NCBI RefSeq assembly: GCF_046630445.1
Contig: NC_092333.1
Coordinates: forward strand, 105,199,501 to 105,263,500
DNA from: Rutidosis leptorrhynchoides
Lineage: Eukaryota; Streptophyta; Magnoliopsida; Asterales; Asteraceae
Length of the DNA stretch: 64,000 nucleotides
Direction: 5' to 3'
The notes under the pieces were generated by a model. The model ran no database searches, had not been told where the DNA came from, and saw only the letters and a list, made by a program, of their open reading frames with translations. The translations under genes were made by a program, and so were the position numbers. Positions 46,871-58,800 of the stretch are shown here, piece by piece (the first letter of the stretch is position 1; each line of letters opens with the position of its first letter).

Positions 46871-48274
46871 TGTAACATCCTCAAATCAGGCTTAGATGTA
46901 AGATGATCTTTTTGCCCTTAGGCATAATTGTGTGGCTAATTATGATTTTATTACATTGAATATCTTATGTTATTCTATTATTTGGGTAAGACCAGTTTAT
47001 GACAAGGGTCACATAACAGGTTCCTTTATTTAATTTGGACACAGTTAGAGTTGTCAAATTAAGTACGAAAGTTATCAGATAACTGGTAAATACCCGTGTG
47101 TGTTGGGGTATGAGTTTTTAACCCTCTTATGGTATAGAGTCAGCTCATTTTCTCATTTCTTTTTGAATATTCCAATATACACCGTACCAAACTCTCACCA
47201 CTTGAAAACCTTAAGATCTTAATCTCATTTTTTTTTTTTGAATCTACAATTGTGTTACAAAGCTTGTTAGTACTGATTTCGTGATTATTTCAAGGTAACA
47301 ATTAATGATTTTCATATTCAAAATGATGGATTTATGTGATTTTAAGTTAGGTTTTTGTTAAGTTGGATTTTGAGTCAAATCTAGCCAAATTGGTGTTTTT
47401 GATGCTTAAAATTAGAGGGTTTAAGTCCCTAAACGTTTTCCTAACTTGTTGTGTGTAGATTTTGGGTCAAAAACAAGTCTGGAAACGAGTGATTTTGGTT
47501 CAAGACTCGTTAGTTTCTGCTACTACTGCTCGAAGAACACAACCGTACGGTTGCAGCTTGCAATCGCACGGTACAATGTGCAACCGTATGGATGTAGTAG
47601 TGTTTGAGCAACCAGTCTGGGAGCATGCAACCGTACGGATACATTATGTAACCATACGGATGGACTTGTAACCGTACGGATGCATCTGCAACCGTACGGA
47701 TGTAGATCAGTGCTGTATTGTTATTTAATTTCACTATTTTCTAGCCGTTATGCTGCCCGTATGTCTAATTTTGATTAGAACACTGTACTAACTAGATTTG
47801 CCTTATGTCCAGGTGATAAAGATAAGGAAGCAGCTCAGTGATAGATTATCTGAGTTAATTGCTGGTATTCGGTGAGTGGGTCTATCTCCGGATAGAGTAT
47901 TAAGTATCTAACACGCTACTTTTTCAGACTCTTTAGTATGATGTTTATGTTCAGTATGATTGCCATGTGTAAATAGATATTGCCATGCTAGTTTGAACGA
48001 TTGCATGACTGATTATCTGTGATCTTATGTGCGCACTGTTAGCTGGACACCAACCGAGGCGGCAAGGTTGGGAAGCCACCCAGGTTTGTATGAGGTCAAC
48101 CTTGGTAGCCTGGTCAGGTGATGATGTTACTGATTGTTCATTATAGCATACAAGGATGCATGTGTTGCGTCTGGACGGTTATGCAGTGGATTCAGTAAAA
48201 CAGATTATCGGTAGACTATAGCCTGATCAGCTAAGTCTCGTGCTCGTACAAGCCGCCGATCCTCATATTGTCAG
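46871..48274. repeat. LTR H, partial (interrupted by G)
   Basis: Starts TGTAACATCC exactly where the LINE stops, a common Ty3 LTR beginning. It contains a CCGTACGG motif array (47541-47705) followed by a TATA-like TTATTTAATT. It runs to 48274, where element G's LTR begins, so its far end and internal region are outside the window. The candidate left target copy is TCTTG (46866-46870). Orientation is probably rightward but not proven. No gene here. Confidence 0.6.
47541..47705. promoter_or_regulatory. CCGTACGG palindromic array in LTR H
   Basis: Seven copies of an AACCGTACGGATG-type unit. The last three are at an exact 20-bp period. CCGTACGG is a perfect 8-bp palindrome. Confidence 0.7.
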
Positions 48275-49895
48275 TGATATTGCTAAATTACATTATATAT
48301 ATCTCTCGCAATATCGTGTGAAATACTCTCGAATCAAGGATAGTTAAGGAGGTTTCTACAAGTAATGCACAAAGATATGCAAATTGTATCGGAAAGTGGT
48401 TTATAAAAGGTTTTGATGAAATTATGACCGTTTTATAAGTTGTGATATCATAATAGTTGATCCCGATACAATTTATGGTCAAATTAGCGCTCTAAAATGA
48501 TAAAACAAGGCTTCAGATATGTTGGACTCCGTCCAAAATGATTGGGACTCCGTCCAAATTAAGGGAGAACATAAAAAATGAGACAGTAAACTCTAGTTGA
48601 TCTGGACGCCGTCCAAGCAATTGAGACGCCGTCCCACTCTTCACACTTGGTCGCCGTCCAAGAAATGGGACGCCGTCCAAGTCCTTTAGTACTGGACGCC
48701 GTCCAGAATCTGGGACGCCGTCCAGTAGTAGGTTTCAGCCTACTTTTGCTTTTTGACCCACTTTTACCACTTTAAAAGTGAATGATTGAGAGACCAGTTG
48801 GGGATACACGATCAAATCAGTTCTGGAGACAAATTTAGGAGCAATTTTGGAGAACTCCAAGCTCTTAGAAGAGGTCTAACAATCAAGAATTAAGATTCAA
48901 TTCCTTTTCAATCCAAGATTCATTCTTCTAGTAGGTTGTTTTCTTGTTCTCAAACAATGAATTCTACTTATCATTTGATTGCTGTTTTGTTTGTTAAAAT
49001 GATGGTTGGCTAATTCCATAATGTTTGTCTAGATTAATAACCAAAGTATTGGATGTAAACTTATTAATTGTATGTATTATGTGTGATAGTTTTAAGCTTG
49101 AATCAAGAACATGCTTATTGAAGTTAAAATCATTTGTATCTAGTTAATTAATATGTTGTTGATAAAGAGAACTCTTGTTGATTTATCATATTCATTTACA
49201 ATTAACTTGTCTTAGATTGATTGTTTACTAAACCGGACCAAGGGGTAAATTAGATTCAAATGATTAGACGATATAGGGATGAATTGTATGCAACGAACGT
49301 TTATACAATCGTTGATAACTATGAACATAGAAGTCAAGTTTCAAGCCTTAGAACTAGCTAAGTTATCCGATTACAAATACAAGAACTATAGTGAAAAGGG
49401 AACCCTTGATCTTGTAGTTGTGTTTGCATATTTACTAAAGAGAACTCTTGGTGAATCTAATAGGTAACTTACACACATAATCATTCAATCGGGCCTTAAT
49501 ATCAAAACTTACATCTAATACCGAGGGTAAAAGATCTAGATGAACATTTCGTCTCTTTGATCTAAATCAAACTATCTTACTTGCTTTATTTACAATTGTT
49601 TAAAACCAAAAATACCAAAAACATTTCTTTTACTTGTAAACTAGAACTTGTCTAGATTAGCCCATCGTTAAAAGGCAAAACTAAAATATCTTGTACCTTT
49701 AGTTTCATTTACTTAGTTAATCATAATATAGTTTCTAATTGTAGTTTGACTCGTACAAATTGTCCTTGGAACGATACACGGAACTAAACCATTATCTATA
49801 CTACTACACGATCGGGTACACTGCCTGTAGTTGTGTAATAGTTCTAATAACTGGTATTTTTCTAATATAAATTATATAACTGATTCACCACATCA
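48275..49895 (+). repeat. 5' LTR of element G, 1621 bp
   Basis: TGATATTGCTAAATT start to CACCACATCA end, followed by a PBS at 49901. Both ends resemble the LTR ends of element F (TGATAATGCTAAA; CACACATCA on its coding strand), so G and F are relatives in opposite orientation. It contains the GGACGCCGTCC array (48523-48725) and, about 45 bp on, a TATA-like TTTAAAAG (48771-48778). A 62-codon ORF at 49279-49467 is not recognised. Confidence 0.8.
48523..48725. promoter_or_regulatory. Paired GGACGCCGTCC palindromes in LTR G
   Basis: Eight copies of a GGAC(G/T)CCGTCC dyad arranged as four pairs, members about 22 bp apart centre to centre. The form is TGGACGCCGTCCA, short spacer, GGGACGCCGTCCA. Highly CpG-rich against AT-rich surroundings. 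Confidence 0.75.
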
Positions 49896-49900
49896 AGTTA

Positions 49901-49920
49901 TTGGCGCCGCTGCCGGGGAC
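49901..49920 (+). promoter_or_regulatory. Athila/Tat-type primer binding site of element G
   Basis: TTGGCGCCGCTGCCGGGGAC, the signature PBS of the plant Athila/Tat Ty3 group, five bases after the LTR end. It shows that G is transcribed rightward. Confidence 0.93.
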
Positions 49921-50052
49921 AGTTTTGTATCAAAATAGAATTATTAACTAATTTGTGATTAAGTAGTTTCTTAATTCTTTTTAAATTATTAGTAGTCTTT
50001 GATTTTTAAACTTATAGAATCGGTGCGTTTAATAGTTTTGTTAGTTGTGTGA

Positions 50053-50417
50053 TTGACAGATTTTAGGTTGCATACGCCACATACCCAAAGTTCAAATTCT
50101 CCATTACTTACACCACTTACAGAACCTGATAGAAAGCTTGGTAGAATCCCAAAAGAAGTACTTGAACTTTTTGAATCTTCATCAAAGCAAGAAACTTTCG
50201 ATTCAGAATCAAGTACAACCAAGTCACGATATTCTGAATTTGGTGAACCCGTTCATCCTTCAAATTTTGAAATGGAAGGAGAGGCAAGACTGGTGGTACC
50301 AAGATAATCAATGGCAGCCAAGATGAAGGCAACCCGAATCGAACAAGGAAGTGCAATTACTCAGACACCTGGTGAGGTAAAATTTGAAATAAAATGAACT
50401 ATTCTCCAAATGATTAA
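50053..50417 (+). pseudogene. Start of element G Gag, cut by element F
   Basis: An N-terminal Ser/Pro/Glu-rich region (HTPHTQSSNSPLLTPLTEPD) and, in another frame after a break, MAAKMKATRIEQGSAITQ, then ILQMINDV. That part matches the start of element F's Gag (EDRMRAKLTGQGHAITQ and ILHIV). A TGA interrupts it after FEIK. At 50418 it is broken by F's LTR. Element G's internal region thus continues beyond F, outside the window. Confidence 0.7.
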
Positions 50418-50647
50418 TGATGTGTGCAGGGTAGTATATGAAATAGTTATATTTTTATTACGAAATACTATTAAATACGATACAATTTTACACAAGTTAT
50501 TTATTTATTTATAGAGTGGATATACCTAAACTTTACTACAACACTTATAGGCAGTGTACCTAATCGTACAGTAGTGTAGTTTTTAGTAAGTCCGGTTCGT
50601 CTACAGGGAACTAGCCAAGTTTAACGCTATATTTTTAAAACTATACT

Positions 50648-50648
<1 letters not shown>

Positions 50649-50706
<58 letters not shown>
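50649..50706. repeat. (GT)n(AT)n compound microsatellite
   Basis: GTGTGTGTGTGT followed by about 45 bp of AT. Confidence 0.95.
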
Positions 50707-50709
<3 letters not shown>

Positions 50710-51761
50710 TAGTATTATTATTATAAAAGGGGGTTTTACCGTTTAATTACCGGTTTGTCGATTTTAAAAACTTAAGTCGCAATTAAAACCTAATGTAAAA
50801 TATTAAAAATAAATATAACTTAATTTAAAGCGTAAAGTAAATGACGATAAATAAAATTGCGATAAATAAAAGTGCAATAAATAAAATGACATTAAATAAA
50901 ATTGCGATAATTAAAAAGTACGATAATTAAAAGTGCGATAAGATATAAAATAAAGGAATTATGCTTATTTAAACTTCCGTAATCATGATGTTTGACGTGT
51001 TGATTTTAATTTATTACCATGAGTTAATTGTCCTTTGTCCTGAATTATTCGATATGTCCATCTGGTTTTTGTCCATAACAGTCCGTCAGTCATAAATATA
51101 AAGTGCGAGTGTCCTCGTCAAATTTTCCTTATATCCAAAATCAAATATTCCAACTAATTGGGGACTTAAACTGTAATAAGGTCTTAATACTTTGTTTAAT
51201 AATTACACCAGGATATCGACTGCGTGTAACCCAAGGTTTTAATACTTTGTTAACAATTACGCCAAGTGTCCTTGTACATAATTCACCCCTATTTTAATGA
51301 GTCCATTGACTATTAATCCATTCCCGTGTCCGGTTAAATGAACGATTATTAGTACTTATAAATATCCCGCCCATCGTATCCGATCGAGTGTATATGGTTA
51401 TTTATAGGTATGTTCAATTGTAAATCTTTATATTAAATTAATGAACTATCATTCAATTAAACAAATATAAAGCCCACTAATAGCCCATAGTCCAATTTCC
51501 ATAAGTGTCGGTCTTTTGTCCAAACCCCAATTATTGTACAAAGCCCAATAACCCCGTGTTTAATATTTAGTCTAATATCACGATTACTTCAATTTAAATA
51601 AACATAATAATAACTTAGCTACGAGACATTAATTTAAAAAGGTTGAACATAACTTACAATGAGTATTAATAGCGTAGCTTACACGGACAGAATTTTGACT
51701 TACACACTTACAACATTAGCTAACATAACCTTATTATTATTAATCTTAAATTAAAATTAAA

Positions 51762-51862
<101 letters not shown>

Positions 51863-51920
51863 GTATATGATATGAGAAAGGAAAACAAAAAGATGATGAA
51901 ATCGATCAGAATGCGCGGCC

Positions 51921-51996
51921 TTTTATAGGCCCACGTTTCACTATTAAGCTCCACGAGTGCGAAGCTTTTGTGCTTCACAGCTCCGCGAGTGCTGAG
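51921..51996 (-). promoter_or_regulatory. Core promoter of LTR F with palindromic upstream block
   Basis: On the minus strand CACTCGCGGAG and CACTCGTGGAG direct repeats flank a GAAGC...GCTTC dyad (51949-51996). Then come ACGTGGGCC and TATAAAAGG (TATAAAA at 51921-51927). This is a textbook plant TATA box with a G-box-like ACGTGG and a TGGGCC element. Confidence 0.7.
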
Positions 51997-52432
51997 GTCT
52001 GGAATCCAGCTCATAGATTAAATCCAAAACGTGATTATAATATATATAATTAATTATATATTATATTATATTCTTGTGCATAGTTGACTTGTAATTTTTG
52101 GTTCGTTGCGTCGCGCGCTGAAAGTTGGTTCATGTCTCGGTTCCAGATTTTCGAACGCCTTTTCGTACGATTTAATATCTTGTACTTTATGTTTCACGGC
52201 TTGTACTCTTGTAATTTTTAGACGTTTCTCATCAATAATTTAAACCACTTGGATTGTACTTTGTACTTTTTAGCTTTTTGGTCATTTGCGTCTTCAATTC
52301 GTCAAATCTGTCTTTTGTCTTCACCCATTAATATTTAAACGAATATCACTTGTAAATAGAACAATTGCAACAAAAACTTGTCTTTCTTGAGGGATAATGA
52401 TATGAAATATATGTTCGTTTTTAGCATTATCA

Positions 52433-55262
52433 AATATTCCCACACTTGAGCGTTGCTTGTCCTCAAGCAATATAGAACATGAATATAGCTTTACAAGAAT
52501 CACTTCTTTATTCTTCACACTTTGTACATTAGTGATTTCTATACGGCGGTATGAACAATGACAGTAACGTTGTGGTTTACAGTCCCACATAACTATGAAA
52601 ATTTTGATCCGTTAGGAAATTGGATTTTATGAAAACATTTGATCTTTGGAAAATTCAATCTAGTTTTTACCCTAGATAAGTTTTCCGGAATAACCCTTCG
52701 CCGGTGTTTGCAAAATGTTTTTGTGGGTTTTGTGGAATTTAGATTTGAAAATTTTAGCTCAAAACTTGCGGTTTTGTGTCACCCACTTGCTAACCTTGTA
52801 TTGGGAAAACAACACGTCCAGTATACTTGCTCCGTATATTATCTTTTGGTAAACTACCGTCCGGTTGTAAAGGAAAGCGTTGAACAAGCAACTGTTAAGG
52901 CAATGTCCCGTGACATGCAGATAATTATGGTCTATAACGTGTTGGATGCAATTACTATCCTTTGTAGGAGCAATAGTAAAGATCACCCTATAGTTTTTCG
53001 GTCTGGCACAAGGTCCTGTCTTCGACCATGCTATGCAACCAACGTTCTTACGGTTGACACCCGATTTGGTTCAGGTGACCTAATGAATACTAGGTGAATT
53101 CCTATGATTTTACGTTCAATGGTAATGAACGCATTGAAAATAAGGTTTTCAGAAAACAAATAAGTTTGTAATTTGATCAAAATATTTTCTCGTTCAAGCT
53201 CGAGTTTAGATATCATCGAATTCCATGAGTTTGAATTCTCAATCTTTAAGGCCAATCTCAAGGATTGAGTAATATCAGTCTTAAAAGCTGATTTTTGATC
53301 TTTAAGGAGATTATCCTTTCTGGGGATCTGATTCATTAGTCTTATAAGCTAATTTGCACGGTGCCCCACATTGTACGAGACAGATCCTCTCATGGTTAGG
53401 ATAAATCTGACCACTTGGCGACCCTGTTTGATGCTGAGGTCCGTGGATTTCCAGCTGATTTTTGAGAAAACTTTTCAAGGTTTTTTGTAGACTCTATAAC
53501 TGGTCTGGACGACAACTTCCTGACCTAAATCAAGAAGCGCGTGTATTTTTCTCTCGGAAGACTTTTCTTCCTTTTAAATCAAGTGGCACATTTCTTTCAA
53601 ATATATTATAAGAAATCGGGTAAAAATGATAAAATTGTCCAAAACAAAAGTATGTTCAATTATTTGTACACAAATATGTGATATATGTTTTAAATAACTT
53701 GGTAAATTTTTCCCACACTTGGCTTTTATTTTTCTTTCTTTGCATTTTTATTTTCCTCTATTCCATTTTAAATGAATTCAAGCATTTTTGGTTGTTTCTC
53801 AATTTATGTCCTTTCCGAGGTAACAATAATTTCGGTGTTAACACCTAGTTTTATCGTTCATAAATATGTATAAACATGATTTTGAGTTCATTTATTTGAA
53901 AATTTTGAAAAATTTTACTAGAATTGGGTAGTCAGTATATAAGACTAGGGCTGTTATTTATTATCAGAGAGCACTAGATTCTAATACAACTACTGCGTTA
54001 CTAGAATTTTTAATGGTAACCAAGTGTTTAAAAAATTTTAAAAATCCGAAAGAATTTAACCCCTTCCCACACTTAAAATCTTGCAATGCCCTCATTTACA
54101 AGAAATCAGTAACAATTTAAATTATTAAGGGTGATTAGCGTAGAAAAATGATTAAATTTTACCAAAGTTTCCAAACATATTGTTGTTTGTGTTGAATGAT
54201 AAATGGTGCACATCATTTTTTCATTCCGTCTGTTGTTACATCACACTTGTTTTTCGTTTTGTCGTCAAAATTAATAGCTTTTGCTGAACTTAGTGCCAGT
54301 CTTTGAAAGTGCGCTGTTTTACCCTGTTTTGTACATTAGATAAACTACAAACATACATAATATTTTTATTATATTTTTTTTATATAAAATCTTTAATAGT
54401 AAAACAATTAATTAAATTTAAAATTTTGTTTTCCTTTTTATTTAGGACGAGGTTATTACGGTACGTTTACCTAGTCCGTCCTTCGACAAAATTTTAAAAT
54501 TTGTCATTTTAAAGTGTTTGTTTTAAAAGCAAAGATTTTTGAGTTTTTTACATGTTTTTGGCATACTTTAAATCAATAAGAAAAAATAATGATAACAAAA
54601 TTTCTCGTCCCGCCCTCGGGTAAAGCAATTTCGGTTCAACGACCTAGTCTTCAACTCACGACGAATTTTAAATATCAAATTTTTAACTTAATGAAATAAA
54701 GTAAATTTTTGTATTTAAATTCACACCAAACTTAAATTTAAAATGCATAAAATTAAAAATTCATATTAATATTATTAATATTTTTATACATTAATTTTAC
54801 AAACTTTATATTGAAAATATTAATTTTTAAAATATTTAAAAACTTAAATATATTGATTTAAAAAGATTTACAATATTAATTTAATATTTATATATTAATT
54901 TTAAAAACAAGGTAAAAATAAAATTAAAAATCTTTTTGGTCTTTTATCCCACTTTAATTAATCAAATATTATCAAAAATATACGCCACTCTTTTGGGTAA
55001 AGTAATTTCGGCTATTTTACCTAGTTTTACTCCTGACAAATTTTTGAAATATTTTGCATTAATTGATTAAAGATATTTATACCTTATGAATAAACGGTAA
55101 ATTTCGCAGTGGTGTAATAAATTTTTGTATGATATCAATAATTTCGGTTTCGCATACCTAATTTTATTGAATATCAATTTAATACTTTATAGCAAACGAT
55201 TCAACGTTTATTATCAAAAGGTTAAAAGCAATAAAAACAAATAAAAACTGTACATACTTACC
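52433..55262 (-). other. Long 3' untranslated region of element F
   Basis: No gene I recognise in 2.8 kb. It begins next to the LTR with the polypurine tract (minus strand CTCAAGTGTGGGAATATT near 52433-52450, preceded by CTTGAGGACAAGCAACG). Two more AGTGTGGGAA tracts lie near 53711 and 54066, and a fourth at 55858. Five diverged copies of a GGTAA-TAATTTCGG-ACCTAGT motif lie at 53816, 54445, 54615, 54993 and 55132. A 152-codon plus-strand ORF (52639-53097) is antisense and not convincing. Confidence 0.7.
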
Positions 55263-55277
55263 TGTGAGATAGAATTC

Positions 55278-55695
55278 TCAGAGACCTACTTTAGCCGACT
55301 CATAGGAGAGTCGTGTGATTTGGTTTTCCATAGCTACATAAGCGTAACCTCGATTCTTCAATAACTTTTCTTCTAAACATATGAACGGTCCTTCTCTGCA
55401 TAGAGTAACAAATTCGGTATTTGAATATGTTTGATTGTTCGAACATTTACCTTCGTGTGACCATTTTCCGCATTTATGACATCTTTCAAGGTGTCGTGCT
55501 CTTCTTTTTTCTTGCGAATTTTGATTTTCCTTTACCAAAATGTGTCTTATGATGATCTTTTCTGAGTTCTTTCCACACTTCGTCCATTTTGCCTCTTATG
55601 AATGATACCAGTTCACTAAGGAGTGTGTCATTATTACGTTGAGTAATCAAAGCGTGTAGTAGTAGACCATGGTTCAAATCAAAGGAATTCTTCAT
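55278..55695 (-). pseudogene. Small 3' ORF of element F with zinc-knuckle-like motif
   Basis: Two overlapping frames, 55695-55486 and 55538-55278, look like one ORF with a frameshift near 55500-55535. The first part is helical (LLLHALITQRNNDTLLSELV, MDEVWKELRKDHHKTHFGKG); the second is basic and then CHKCGKWSHEGKC, a C-x2-C-x4-H-x3-C knuckle one residue shorter than the Gag type. It lies between pol and the 3' LTR, where Athila relatives can carry env-like ORFs; no signal peptide or membrane segment is seen, so it is not env-like by sequence. Function unknown. Confidence 0.5.
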
Positions 55696-55866
55696 CTCAT
55701 AAAACCTAAAAGAAATAAAAATTCAGAATGGAGGGAGAAGACTAGTTCTTTAGGGTCTGCTAGGGAAAGACCATTCGGATTTCATTTTCGGAAACTACAC
55801 GAAAACAGAATTTCTAACTCTAACAGAAATACATATTACCCTAAAAAGATTCGAATCTTCCCACAC

Positions 55867-58800
55867 TTAGTTAGCTGTGGTGTCGAAATTGTAATTAACT
55901 TCATCTTCAACTTCCATTGGATTTTCTATGTAATGTTTAACTCTGTGACCATTAACCTTAAATTCAATCCCATTTGAATTTATTAATTCTATTGTTCCAT
56001 ATGGGAAAACTCTTTTGACTATGAATAGTCCAGACCATCTAGATTTCAATTTTCCAGGAAATAGCTTGAATCGTGAATTGAAAAGAAGAACTCTGTCTCC
56101 TTCCTTAAATTCTTTTGAACTTCTGATTCTTTTATCATGCCATTTCTTCGTTCTTTCCTTATAGATTAATGAATTTTCATATGCTTCATGTCTTAGTTCT
56201 TCTAATTCGTTTAGTTGACTTAACCGTAGACGTCCAGCTTCATGTAAATCAAGATTACATGTCTTCAAAGCCCAAAATGCTTTATGCTCAATTTCTGCTG
56301 GAAGGTGACATGCTTTTCCGTAAACGAGTCTAAAAGGTGTGGTTCCAATTGGAGTTTTGTAGGCTGTTCTAAAAGCCCAGAGTGCATCCTCCAATTTCAT
56401 GGACCATTCCTTCGGATCTGATTCTACGGTTTTCTCTAGAATACGTTTTAAAGCTCGGTTGGTATTTTCAAATTGTCCACTTGTTTGTGGATGATAAGCG
56501 GTTGAGATTTTATGAGTTACTCCATATCTTTTGAGAATTTTCTCAAGTTGATTATTACAAAAATGATAACCCCGATCACTTATTAAAGCTTTCGGTGTTA
56601 CGAACCTAGCAAAAAGAATTTTTAAGAAGTTGACTACAACTCGTGCATCGTTAGTTGGGAGAGCTTGTGCTTCCGCCCATTTAGATACATAATCAATGGC
56701 AACGAGAATGTAGAGATTATTATGAGATTTTGGAAATGAACCCATAAAGTCAATACCCCAAACGTCAAATACTTCACATACTAGAATGACATTTTGTGAC
56801 ATTTCATCACGTTGACTTATTTTTCTGGCCCTTTGACAAGCATCACAGGATTTACAAAGAAGGTGTGCGTCTTTGAAAATTGTAGGCCAATAGAATCTAA
56901 CGTCATAGACTTTTCTTGCTGTGAGTTGAGGCCCATAATGCCCTCCTGTTGGTCCTGTGTGACAATGGTTTAAGATTTGACTAGCTTCATCTCCGAATAC
57001 GCATCGGCGTATTATTCCATCGGGAAAACTTTTAAACAAATGTGGATCTTCCCAAAAATAGTGTTTTATATCACTAAAGAATTTCTTTCGTTTTTGGTAT
57101 GACAACCCTTTTTCAAGGAATCCACATACTAAGTAGTTTGCATAGTCTGCAAACCATGGAATTTCACTATAATCTATCTTCAATATATATTCATCAGGAA
57201 AGTTATCTTGTATGGCCGATTCATTTAGAACTTCTAATTCGGGATTTTCAAGAGGAGAAAGATGATCGGCGACGAGATTTTCTGCTCCCTTTTTATCTCG
57301 AATTTCAATATCGAACTCTTGTAAGAGTAAGATCCAACAGATTAATCGTGGTTTAGCATCTTGTTTTGAAAATTGGTATCTAAGAGCAGAATGGTCGGTA
57401 TAGACCACCGTTTTAGCTAGAACGAGATATGAACGAAATTTGTCAAAAGCAAAGACAATAGCAAGGGGTTCTTTTTCAGTAGTTGTGTAATTCGTTTGTG
57501 CTCCTTGTAACGTCTTACTAGCGTAATAAATAGGTTGAAATCGTTTTTCAATCCTTTGTCCTAAAACGGCTCCCATTGCAAAATCACTTGCATCGCACAT
57601 GAGTTCAAACGGTAGATTCCAATTTGGAGTTATCATGATTGGCGCATTAGTTAGTTTTTATTTAAGAATATTAAAAGATTTGATGCATTCATCTGAAAAG
57701 ATAAATGGAGCATCCTTTTCTAGAAGTTTATTCATAGGAGTGGCAATTTTAGAAAAATCTTTTATGAAACGTCAGTAAAAACCGGCATGCCCTAGAAAAC
57801 TCCTAACTCCTCTAACATTGGTGGGGTGTGGAAGTTTAGCAATTACATCTACTTTAGCTCTATCCACTTCAATTCCTTCCTTTGAAATTTTATGACCAAG
57901 AACGATGCCTTTTCAAACCATGAAATGGTATTTCTCCCAATTAAGAACTAGATTTGATTGCTCGCATCTAATAAGCATTCATTCAAGATTAACTAGACAT
58001 GATTCAAAAGTATCACCGAAGACTGAAAAGTCATCCATGAAAACTTCCATGCATTCTTCTATCATGTCGTGAAAAATCGCCATCATGCACCTTTGAAAGG
58101 TTGCAGGGGTGTTGCAAAGTCCAAATGGTATGCGTTTGTAAGCAAAAGTACCATAAAGGCACGTGAACGTGGTTTTTTCTTGGTCCTCGGGTGTTATTGG
58201 AATTTGAAAATATCCGGAGAAACCGTCAAGAAAACAATAGTAACTATTCCTGGCTAACCTTTTCAACATTTGATAAATGAAAGGTAAGGGAAAATGATCT
58301 TTTCTGGTGGCGTCATTTAATTTTCTATAATCAATACAAACACGCCATCCTGTTACAGTCCTAGTAGGAATAAGCTCATTTTTTTCATTTGTGATGACAG
58401 TCATGCCACCCTTCTTAGGTACGTATTGAACTAGGCTTACCCATGGACTATCAGAGATTGGATAAATTAAACCTGCATCTAGTAGTTTAATAATTTCTTT
58501 CTTAATAACATCTTGCATATTAGGATTTAGTCTTCGTTGGCGTTGCACATATGTTTTATGGCCTTCTTCCATAAGGATTTTATGTGTGCAATACGAAGGA
58601 CTTATGCCTTTAATGTCATGAATCTTCCATGCAATAGCTGGTTTATGAGCTTTTAGCACAGAAATGAGTTGAGATTTTTCATTTTCCGTAAGAGAAGACG
58701 ATATTATTACAGGTAATTCAGATTCACCATGTACATAAGCGTATTCCAAATGGTTTGGAAGTGGCTTTAACTCTAATGTCGGTGGTTCTTCTATCGATGA

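Noticed and set aside
48523..48725. CRISPR-like repeat array
   Set aside because: Repeats are 11-13 bp dyads with variable short spacers in a plant LTR; no cas genes, and spacer and repeat lengths do not fit.
52639..53097. 152-codon plus-strand ORF as a host gene
   Set aside because: It lies antisense in the 3' region of element F, has no recognised motif and no gene-like context.
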